Shown here one piece after another: positions 56,116-64,000 of a stretch of DNA of 64,000 nucleotides. Below the pieces are notes generated by a model. That model did not search any database, had not been told where the DNA came from, and saw only the letters and a list, made by a program, of their open reading frames with translations. The number at the start of each line of letters is the position of its first letter. Positions within the stretch are counted from its first letter, which is position 1. The position numbers and the translations under genes were made by a program. This DNA comes from Picochlorum sp. 'celeri' (taxonomy: Eukaryota; Chlorophyta; Trebouxiophyceae): positions 496,001 to 560,000 of the forward strand of contig JAACMV010000017.1 of the NCBI GenBank assembly GCA_010909725.1, in the 5' to 3' direction.

Positions 56116-57692
56116 TTACACCGCATCCTCATTGTGACTGGATGTGTATTGATTGAGGTCCACCCATCGGCCCCGTTTTGTGACAGTTCCCGTCAGAATG
56201 TACCCTCCTCCATGGTTCATGTTCATGAAGGGGTGTGTTCGTAATGGAAGCACTTGTATGTCTCTGGTCCACGCTTCATGGATTGTTGTTCCTACAGCAT
56301 AGTTTTTGACTCGAAGGAGATTCATACAGTCTACTAATGGTTGGAGGACCTGTGAGACAACAACAAACGTTGCAGACGGAGCTAGGAGTGGCAGCACAGC
56401 AAATAGGGACGATTTCAACGAATAATGTGCTGCTGTAATAATACAACTCGTAAATCGAGGCTTTGCTGGAGGGGCAGCCACTGTAGTGTCCTCATCCTCA
56501 TCCCTCTTCTTATCTGTAAAGTACTTTGCACGATGCGCCATGCCATCAACCTCGAGGAGAAGATCAAACAGTGGTTTTGTGTGAATAGTCTTCTGTATTG
56601 TATCCGAGAAATTGAACTGTGTTGTAATGGATATCGAGGGCGAGTTTCTACCATGATGGGCAGCACACACCTCACCAAACCCACCCAATTTCTCTGCAAC
56701 AGCCCCTGTAACAAGCCCACTGGATGCCTCCAGCACAAGAACATTTTGGTATGGACCTACATTCGCCATTGTTAGAGCAAGAGCAAGTGTATCTGGCCTC
56801 AAATACCCAATGGTATTGCTGTGCCGAGAATAATATGCTTCAGCAAGCACAGCTGCTGATGGCTTCCGAGCACACCCAATCAGCACATACTTGTCCACTT
56901 TTTTCTTCCTGAAAAACCATCAACCATTCACAAAGTGAGTCATCATTCTTTTTTTCTTCTTTTTTCAATACTACTCCCAATCAATCAATCAACCGATTGG
57001 GATTGACCAACAAAACAACGCACTTGTACTTTTTCTGAGCAAACCCACTCATCTTGTCAAAATTCTTTGAATTCGTCACCAACGCATCCACAATCGTAGC
57101 CCCCTCGGCACCAGAGGCCTTCATCCCTTCAATCTCTTCCCTTGACATGTGCTGATTCCCCGCCTCTTGGTCATGGATGTGATTTGAACCATCCCGATCA
57201 ACATCCTCCAACTGCTCATCCCATTCCTCACTAGGCTCACTGCATTGGACAATACGCGATCATCATCACAGGATGAAACATATACATATATAGTCGATGA
57301 TACAGTAGGATGTCATACGCACTGTGCAACCGGCCGAAGCGATGCCCCGTCCTCTCCCAGTCCAAACAAGGTCCCAAACCTATGCCCAACAAGATCAGTC
57401 GTCTGACAATTTCCTCGACCAAACCTCACCGTACTGCATCAGTAATCAATACTATGTTTGAATATTTCAACCACCAAAGATGATGCATTCCAGAATCAGA
57501 ATATTCGAAGACATCCTCGCATGGCATGGCAATGTTTCTCTTCAAATGCATTGTATTTCAAAAGACATGGAAAACCCACCTTCCGCTCTTCACCTTTACA
57601 AACTGTACCTTTAATTTATTATTAACATCAAATACGACCGTATCACCCTCCTGAATAATATCTGGGTCTTTGCCACAACCACTGTTCGCCAT
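56116..57692 (-). CDS. TRM6: tRNA m1A58 methyltransferase non-catalytic subunit TRM6, 410 aa, four exons
   Basis: Exons (complement) 56116..56908, 57024..57239, 57323..57433, 57580..57692; donors gtgggt, gtgcgt, gtgcgt; every joint keeps frame. The N-terminus IQEGDTVVFDVNNK and VRFGRGNCQTTDLVGHRFGT match TRM6, as do SREEIEGMKASGAEGATIV and NSKNFDKMSGFAQKKYKKKK. The Rossmann-like C-terminal domain follows (IGYLRPDTLALAL, VLVLEASSGLVTGAV). With TRM61 it makes m1A58 in the tRNA T-loop. Relevant neighbours are the permuted tRNAs elsewhere in the window, whose T-loops keep A58. Confidence 0.9.
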
Positions 57693-58159
57693 GCTTCGCT
57701 TTATTTGTATGTATCTCAATGCCTCTCCATCAACACCGTCATAATTACAATTCAAATAATAGTACTGTTGATGTACTATGAATTCAATCCGGTGCTCTCT
57801 ACTTATAGTACATGTGCATGTGTGTAACACACTCCATGCAAATGGTTGCCCTTTTCCTTGAAAAGAAAGAATTGTTCTTTCAAGAAATGTCGAATTGCCG
57901 GTATGTCCACCCCGTCGATGCCGTGTTCAATGCATGCAGTCAATCACGGATGATTGGATTCTCAGGGTATCAGATCGCCAGATGAGATGGGAATCTTTTG
58001 CACCCCATGGACATGGGCATGGAATATTGATGGGGGTTCTTCTTCTGCTGCTGGTGTAGGGTTTGGGACATCCTGTCTCTTCTAGGGTCAATTCACATGC
58101 ACAGGCTGCTCTGGTGATGGATAATTTTGAAACTAAATAAAACCCAAGAGCAATCAACG
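57693..58159. promoter_or_regulatory. Divergent upstream region, TRM6 / MATE transporter
   Basis: 467 bp. CTTGAAAAGAAAGAATTGTTCTTTCAAG at 57857-57884 is a strong inverted repeat. No protein gene supported. Confidence 0.45.
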
Positions 58160-59795
58160 ATGGATGATGTGCTGGATTACGATAATTCAGCATATTCGTC
58201 TTACAAAGCAATTGCTGGGGTCGCTGTTCCTTCCATTGTTTTGAACGGTAGGTCATGCACCGCTTGGATTTGTTCATACCCTATGCATGAAAAATCTAAA
58301 TATATGTGTGGATTTGATTCCTGTGTGTGCAGCTGCGGCTCCTTTGACTGGGGTGGTTCAAACAGCCTTCTTGGGGTATTACGTAGGGAACCATGCCTTG
58401 GGAGCATACGGTGCCTGTACTATCATTGCTGGGTTTGCCACTCGTATATTCAACTTTCTTGTGGATGGGGTGAGTGCGAAAACTGGTAAGAGTGTTGGGA
58501 GACGGGCGTGGAGGGAGCTTGGGGCAAGGGTGAAGCATTCCTTGCTCTTTGCAGTGGCGATGGGAGTGCTGGGGTTGAGTATGCTGATGCTTTTGAAAAA
58601 CTTTTTGATGGAGGGTGTTTTGGATTTATCTGGGGATATTTTGGATCAGGCGTATGGCTTTTGGACGCTTCGAGCGTTGCTGGTGCCACTTTTATTGTTA
58701 AACATGAGCTTGTCAGGCATCTTGCAAGGGTTTCGATGTGTCAAGACGGTGGCCATATTGAACACAGTGCAAGCTCTTATAGAAATGGGTGGAAGTGTTT
58801 TTGTCATCATGTTTGAGATCGAATTTCAGGGGAGTCGACTGATGTCGGTCGGGGTTGTGTCTCTGGTGTCATACCTACTGTCTGTTGTCGCTGGGTGTGT
58901 GTTGATATTTGTCATGAAACCTCCCGAGGCTGGCGCGTCTTTTTCGTTGTGGATAGAAATGTTTTATCCGGAATTGTCGTCGTCATCGTCCTATTCCAGC
59001 CTGCGTGATTCTCTGGTTGGTACAGACAATGAGGATGATGATGATGATCTAGAAGAAGAGGAAGACGAGACATTGTTGGACTTTGTCAAGGATGGGCTAA
59101 ACATGTTGATTCGATCCCTGATTATGCAGTCGACATTTTTTATAGCATTGGTATGTTCGACGCGATTAGGGAATAAATACTTGGCTGCCCATTCCATTAT
59201 TAGTCAGCTCTGGTTGCTTTTGAGTTACATTGTGGATGGGTTTGCTGCGGCTGCGATTGTGTTGGGGTCGCGACTTGGGGGTCAAGCGTACAATCCTGCT
59301 CGAGCAGCTGACGCAAAGATGCATCTACAGCGGTTAATTATACGTGTGCTATCAGCAGGGCTGATTACTGGTGTGGCAGCAGCCATTGTGTTCCAGGTCA
59401 AGGCGGATGCCATCATGGGACTCTTTACAAGGAATGAAAAGACTCTTGCAATTCTAAAAAACGGTACCTGGCAATTACTGGTTCTTGTACAGCCATTGAA
59501 TAGTCTTGTATTTGTATACGATGGTCTCATGTATGCGTCTCAGTCCTTTACATTTATCAGAAATTATTTTTTAGTCGGATTCTTTGTTGTCTTCATGCCA
59601 ATCATTGGGCTGCAAGTTTCAGTATGGCACACCTTGTGGGGAGTATGGATGGCAAAAGCATTGTTCAATGTATGGAGATGTCTCGGAGCAGCATATCTGA
59701 TACACTATGTGTTCTTGGCAGAATTTGACGCAGAATGCCTGCGTCGATCACGCAGCTCTCGTAGCATTATTAATATTGATGAATCGGCAGCATAA
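58160..59795 (+). CDS. MATE-family efflux transporter, 516 aa, two exons
   Basis: Exons 58160..58247 and 58333..59795; intron 85 nt, donor gtaggt, phase 1 (IVLN|AAAPLTG). The N-terminus IAGVAVPSIVLNAAAPLTGVVQTAF is the plant DTX/MATE pattern. About twelve hydrophobic spans are visible with an acidic loop (DNEDDDDDLEEEEDE) between the two six-helix halves. MATE proteins export organic cations, citrate or metabolites in exchange for H+ or Na+. Substrate and membrane are not predictable. Confidence 0.85.
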
Positions 59796-59879
59796 ATCTC
59801 CAATCGATCGAGGATATTCACACATTCATGTCGTCAACGAATCATGATACAGTAATTTCATTTTGTATTATACATGTTA

Positions 59880-61004
59880 TCAGTCCATCGAGACGCCAAA
59901 TTTCATAAACATTTCCCGCCTATCCGATGCATGATATCCTGCGAGGAATGCTCTGCCAAGTCTGCCGACATCATGGCCCTCTTCTGCATTCTCACGCTGC
60001 TGTGGTTCCTCATGCTCATCTATCATATCCCTAAAACAGCATCCCGTTACTCTACATACTAGCATTTCATCTCCCACGCACCGATCCCGCTCCTCGCACA
60101 TGTCCCCACACGCATGCATGGTCCCACAATGACGACAGATCCAGTGATGCCCAGTCAACCGCACGTATTCACATGAACAACAACCACCCGTCTCATCCAA
60201 GCTACGAAATTCTTCTATTCCATGATACATTTTGAATTTGAGCACTTGATCTTTCAAACTTCCTGGCACACACATTGTATTGGTCGCCATGCATAAGGTT
60301 GCATCTGCACTCTCATCCGTCAATGACTGCTCCCTGCATGCAAGGGTCATTTGAGAGTACAGTTGCGCATCTTCTTGAACCACGCCCATCACATTCTTTA
60401 TTTCCTCTGCATCCCGTTCCATATACAATTGCTTCCAGTCCTCTTTCTTGATCACTTCTTCACCCTCTTGGAGGCCGTATGGCCATCGGGTGTAGTACAA
60501 GGCCTTCCACAGAGATGCAGATGATGCCAGCGATCGACACAAACGACACGTCTGCGCAAGATGACAGAGCGCGTTTGGTGATAATCGCGCTACTATTCTT
60601 TCCAAACAATCAACAGGTAAATTGGTCAAGCACTGCTCAGAACACCCTGGCGCTCCATGATACCCAGCCTCCTCCTCTTCTGCAGTCGATGATGTGTGCT
60701 TCTGTGCCTTTGTCTTCTCACCTGTCGCTTGCTTTTTCTGAACCACAAGTGGACGTTTCAAAGACCGTCGCCGCCGTCCCTTCTGCTCTTCTATGCCTGT
60801 ATTGCTGATTGTTGCATCCCCTCCACCTCGCCTGCTAGAATGCTCCTCATCCATCAATGCCTCAAGCAGGGCCTCTTCCATTCCATCATCAACATCCCTA
60901 CAACCCTTACTACTTGTATTCTTCTCTTCTGGACCTCCTCGCCCATCACCTGAGCCACACGCGGCCCCCCCTCCCCTCACAGTATGAGGTGAGACCACAT
61001 CCAT
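59880..61004 (-). CDS. F-box protein with C-terminal Cys/His-rich domain, 374 aa
   Basis: Intronless. Low-complexity N-terminus, then an F-box at about residues 128-170 (LTNLPVDCLERIVARLSPNA, LCRSLASSASLWKALYYTRW) that would bind SKP1. The C-terminus is Cys-rich (GGCCSCEYVRLTG, HWICRHCGTMHACGDMCEE, VCRVTGCCF), resembling plant SKIP31-type proteins. It should be a substrate receptor of an SCF ubiquitin ligase. The target is unknown. The SKIP31 likeness is from memory. Confidence 0.78.
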   Translation of the reverse strand: MDVVSPHTVRGGGAACGSGDGRGGPEEKNTSSKGCRDVDDGMEEALLEALMDEEHSSRRGGGDATISNTGIEEQKGRRRRSLKRPLVVQKKQATGEKTKAQKHTSSTAEEEEAGYHGAPGCSEQCLTNLPVDCLERIVARLSPNALCHLAQTCRLCRSLASSASLWKALYYTRWPYGLQEGEEVIKKEDWKQLYMERDAEEIKNVMGVVQEDAQLYSQMTLACREQSLTDESADATLCMATNTMCVPGSLKDQVLKFKMYHGIEEFRSLDETGGCCSCEYVRLTGHHWICRHCGTMHACGDMCEERDRCVGDEMLVCRVTGCCFRDMIDEHEEPQQRENAEEGHDVGRLGRAFLAGYHASDRREMFMKFGVSMD

Positions 61005-61883
61005 GGTTGTCTCCCCGTCTGCCTGGAAAATACAGCTACACGACCACGGCTGTGCTGCTATGCATACATGTCAATACACTCAGCAAATTGAAATTGAGTA
61101 TATATTCAAGCCCGTGTGGAATATAGAGTTTGTCTTCCACCTAGGTTGGATTGAAACATGTCCAAGGCTGCACGCACCACCCCATTCAGACAAAACATGG
61201 ATCAGCCTGCACATTGACTCTCAGCCCCGTCAACGCATCCATTTCACAGGAAGGAGGTGTTAAGAAAGAAGGGCAATTGTAACGACCGGTCACGCACCTT
61301 GTCTGACCGTATATTTTAACCGACAGATCAACAGATCAATGCATCCCTCTCGATGACTCATTGACCATGAGATACGACATTTGACAGGACGTCTTTCGCA
61401 GAACACATGATCCGATCAGGTCGTGGCTTGCAAAGGAAGCCACTGCATCGCAATGATTCTGCTCCACGTGACTGCCAGATACCACGGTACTTTTGATATC
61501 AAGAAACGTGGCAGCTTCTGTAGTTTATATTAAAGCGAACAAACGTCCATGTGAAGTTAAAATTATAGTATTAATCAATTAAGGACGGTTCTGGACAAGT
61601 TTAGCCTCGCGTGGGTTGAGAACAGAAACGACTGATACAGACGTGACAGAAACTGAAGGGCAGTCAAGGTTGGTTATCAACGCATTCACCGTCTACCATA
61701 GTGTTACTTTTATTTTATTTTTATATGGATTTTTCATGACATGGACGCATCCAAACGTTGAATAGGTTTGAATATTGACCTGGAGACAGATTGACTGTGC
61801 AGCGCGAACGCCTTCCTTGTGAAGAGCGACTACTCCTTGAAAGGAGTCAGAATCTGATTGTAATTGAGTTAAATATATGAGTC
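61005..61883. promoter_or_regulatory. 879-bp divergent region, F-box / Mei2-like
   Basis: The longest gene-free stretch here. ACTCCTTGAAAGGAGT (61831-61846) is a perfect 6-bp-arm hairpin close to the Mei2-like start; its TAC-stem-TGAAA-stem-GTCAGA form resembles hairpin H2 of the tRNA-Arg linker. Long plus-strand frames near 61003-61263 show no motif. A long 5' UTR for the Mei2-like mRNA is likely. Confidence 0.4.
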
Positions 61884-63926
61884 ATGGTGAATATGGGGCA
61901 TGGTATGTCTCCTCAAGGGGCTTCAGGCAAAGGACAGAAATTCTTTTCTGAAGATACTTCAGGGGACAAGGCGCTGCAAGACCAGCGGCGAAGTTCGACT
62001 CAGAGCTTTGATACACGGATTCAGGACGATATACTGCAATCGTTGAGCCAGCAGCAGCCACAACAGTCGCAGCAGCAACAGTTGTCGTCTAGTACACCGT
62101 GTTCGTCGTCACAGCAGCTTGGATATGATCATGTATTTTCCAAGTCTCAAAAGGAGTTTGGGGAGAGTGAGAATAGTTTTTTGAAAAATAATTTATACGA
62201 GGAAGAAATCTTTGCGTTTGAATCTGGCAGTGTGCAGGGGTCTTCTCAGTATACACATGCAGGAGTGAGCTCTTCCTCCAGGTATGGTGGTGGGCTTGCT
62301 CCTCATGTGCCGAGCGGCAAGGACTTGGCGACATCACCTCCATCATCATCTCAGGATAGAGAGTCTAGGACGGTGTTGATCCAGGGGATTGATCCGAACA
62401 CGCCTGATAACATCTTGAAGGAACAGTTTGAGTGTTTTGGGGATATTCAGTCTATTTCACTGGAGACCAAGATGCAGGGGTATATGATGATAACATATCA
62501 TGATATACGAGCTGCTCGATTGGCAATGCACTCGTCTGGGACTGTATGGAGAGGTAGACAATTGTCGTGCACCATGTTGGGTCAGGATGTGACAGTGCAG
62601 AGTTCATCACCCACCATGCTGTATCTCATTTCATTGGATGGAGGCAAATCCTTGGATGATGTATATTATCTCTTGTCGTCATATGGCGAGTTGAAGGATT
62701 TGAAACAGCATCCATATCAGCAGCATTGCTGTATGGCGGAATTTTATGACAGCAGACATGCTGCTGCTGCACTGAGCAGCCTCAAATCATCTCCAGATGT
62801 GACTGGAAGGCTGGTTGTGTTGGATGGGTCAAACAAGGACCTGTTTGGCAATGTAGAAGATTTTAACCAGCAGCAGCAATATGTCAATCGCTATCAACAG
62901 ACATATTCGACGAGTGTGTCGGATATGACCAAGAATCTGTCAGAAATCTCATTGGATAGCAATCGTAGCCCTCATCAGTCCTCCCAAGGACTCTACCAAA
63001 TGATGCCTCGTGGATTGGTACAGTCCAATGATATGTTGAACAGAAGGACGAGTACGTATCCAAGTGCCGAGAAGATGTGGCAAGCCAATGCGATGGTTGA
63101 CAGACATGGAGCAAGTCCACCGAGTACAAATGCACAGTGGCTTGCATCGAACGAAGTTCTAGCTGCCTTGCAAGCACAGCAAATGGCCAGTATGCAATCA
63201 CATCATCTTCATCATCAAAATCAGAGTTCCATGCAGAGTGTGTTGCAGGGTGCTTTTCTGTCAAATCCTGATATTGGGCGCTCGCAGTACGTTGGTGGCA
63301 GTCAATCCATGCAACAGCCTACGAGGCGAAACGTGTCTGATCCTAGTTTAGGGGGTCGATTGGCAAGGCGAAATGTGAACCCATTAGCCGAGGCGGAAAG
63401 AAAAGCACAGCAGGATCGCTTGTATGGTTTGGACTTGCACAAGATATTGGCAGGGGAGGATAGGAGAACAACTTTGATGATAAAAAATATTCCAAACAAG
63501 TACACACAGAAAATGCTTCTGACGCTGTTGGAAGAGAGATTTGCAGGGACTCATCCATTCCCCTTTGATTTCTTCTACTTGCCAATTGACTTCAAGAACA
63601 AGTGCAATGTGGGGTATGCATTCATAAATATGACCACCCATTTGGCAATCCCAGCACTGGTGGAGGATTTTCATGGAAGACGGTGGCCCAAGTTTAATTC
63701 TGAAAAAGTCTGCCAGATTGCCTATGGCCGCATTCAGGGGAAGCTTGCGTTAATTCAACATTTTCAAAATTCATCCTTGCTGCACGAGGATAAGAGGTGT
63801 CGTCCAGTGCTGTTTAATATTGATGGAGAGGTAGAGCAGTTTCCTATTGGACCAGAAGCTCTGGCTTCCTTCAGTATGAAACATCAGAAAGAATCTGGCA
63901 TTGGGCGAGGGGAAGCTGCACGTTGA
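61884..63926 (+). CDS. Mei2-like RNA-binding protein, 680 aa
   Basis: Intronless. A Gln/Ser-rich N-terminus precedes RRM1 (TVLIQGIDPNTPDNILKEQF, around residue 160) and RRM2 (MLYLISLDGGKSLDDVYYLL). The diagnostic C-terminal RRM3 has TTLMIKNIPNKYTQKMLL, FDFFYLPIDFKNKCNVGYAF and GRRWPKFNSEKVCQIAYGRI. Mei2-like proteins control meiosis in fission yeast and development in plants. Domain order agrees with plant AML proteins. The next 74 bp to the window end are 3' UTR. Confidence 0.95.
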   Translation: MVNMGHGMSPQGASGKGQKFFSEDTSGDKALQDQRRSSTQSFDTRIQDDILQSLSQQQPQQSQQQQLSSSTPCSSSQQLGYDHVFSKSQKEFGESENSFLKNNLYEEEIFAFESGSVQGSSQYTHAGVSSSSRYGGGLAPHVPSGKDLATSPPSSSQDRESRTVLIQGIDPNTPDNILKEQFECFGDIQSISLETKMQGYMMITYHDIRAARLAMHSSGTVWRGRQLSCTMLGQDVTVQSSSPTMLYLISLDGGKSLDDVYYLLSSYGELKDLKQHPYQQHCCMAEFYDSRHAAAALSSLKSSPDVTGRLVVLDGSNKDLFGNVEDFNQQQQYVNRYQQTYSTSVSDMTKNLSEISLDSNRSPHQSSQGLYQMMPRGLVQSNDMLNRRTSTYPSAEKMWQANAMVDRHGASPPSTNAQWLASNEVLAALQAQQMASMQSHHLHHQNQSSMQSVLQGAFLSNPDIGRSQYVGGSQSMQQPTRRNVSDPSLGGRLARRNVNPLAEAERKAQQDRLYGLDLHKILAGEDRRTTLMIKNIPNKYTQKMLLTLLEERFAGTHPFPFDFFYLPIDFKNKCNVGYAFINMTTHLAIPALVEDFHGRRWPKFNSEKVCQIAYGRIQGKLALIQHFQNSSLLHEDKRCRPVLFNIDGEVEQFPIGPEALASFSMKHQKESGIGRGEAAR

Positions 63927-64000
63927 TAGAAGGGTAAAACAAGAAAAGAATGAATCGCCAATTGAATGTTAGCACACGTAGAAGTCTTTTTTTTTATCGC

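Overview
The window reads as nuclear DNA of a unicellular green alga. Evidence: PsbP with a two-part plastid/thylakoid leader, a plastid-type S13 ribosomal protein with a leader, a Mei2-like RNA-binding protein, a holocytochrome-c synthase (System III cytochrome c maturation, found in chlorophyte algae but replaced by the Ccm system in land plants), TGTAA poly(A)-type signals near many stop codons, and two circularly permuted tRNA genes of the kind known from prasinophyte green algae, red algae and a chlorarachniophyte nucleomorph. A prasinophyte-grade chlorophyte is my best guess; the species cannot be told from the sequence.

The genome is compact: about 37 protein genes in 64 kb, many convergent pairs separated by 8-120 bp, and short introns (mostly 61-125 nt). 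About half the genes are intronless. I resolved 29 introns. All have G at donor +5, none has A at +4, and GTACGT is the commonest donor.

Layout. 0.1-6 kb: secreted polysaccharide deacetylase, diacylglycerol-lipase-like membrane enzyme, CDCA7-type zinc finger protein. 6.2-10.9 kb: the accessory part, with an unrecognised Cys-rich gene whose frame breaks, a permuted tRNA-Met, an 817-residue HNH-motif protein, and a deleted inverted copy of the permuted tRNA. 10.9-28 kb: a conserved unknown, acid-lipase family enzyme, plastid membrane protein, ERO1, MutY, CDPK-like kinase, PDZ protein, cytochrome c heme lyase, PreP, UBA5. 28-41 kb: PRA1, NUMOD3 protein, SAM-domain protein, PI-PLC-like secreted protein, TFIIA large subunit, AP180-type ANTH adaptor, SRSF1-like SR protein, SDR, PsbP, LRR protein. 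41-49.5 kb: BRE1 E3 ligase with a permuted tRNA-Arg antisense in its second intron, a FUSED/TIO kinase gene whose kinase domain carries a cluster of single-base indels, and a small unknown gene with a homopolymer frameshift. 49.6-64 kb: USP36-like deubiquitylase, plastid S13, ENTH/VHS tepsin-like protein, a Ser/Thr-rich unknown, TRM6, MATE transporter, F-box protein, Mei2-like protein.

The genes are mostly unrelated housekeeping functions and form no operon-like pathway. The unusual content is the RNA side: two permuted tRNAs, one truncated permuted copy, a hairpin-rich linker, the shifted splice-donor consensus, and the HNH gene lying between the inverted tRNA-Met copies.
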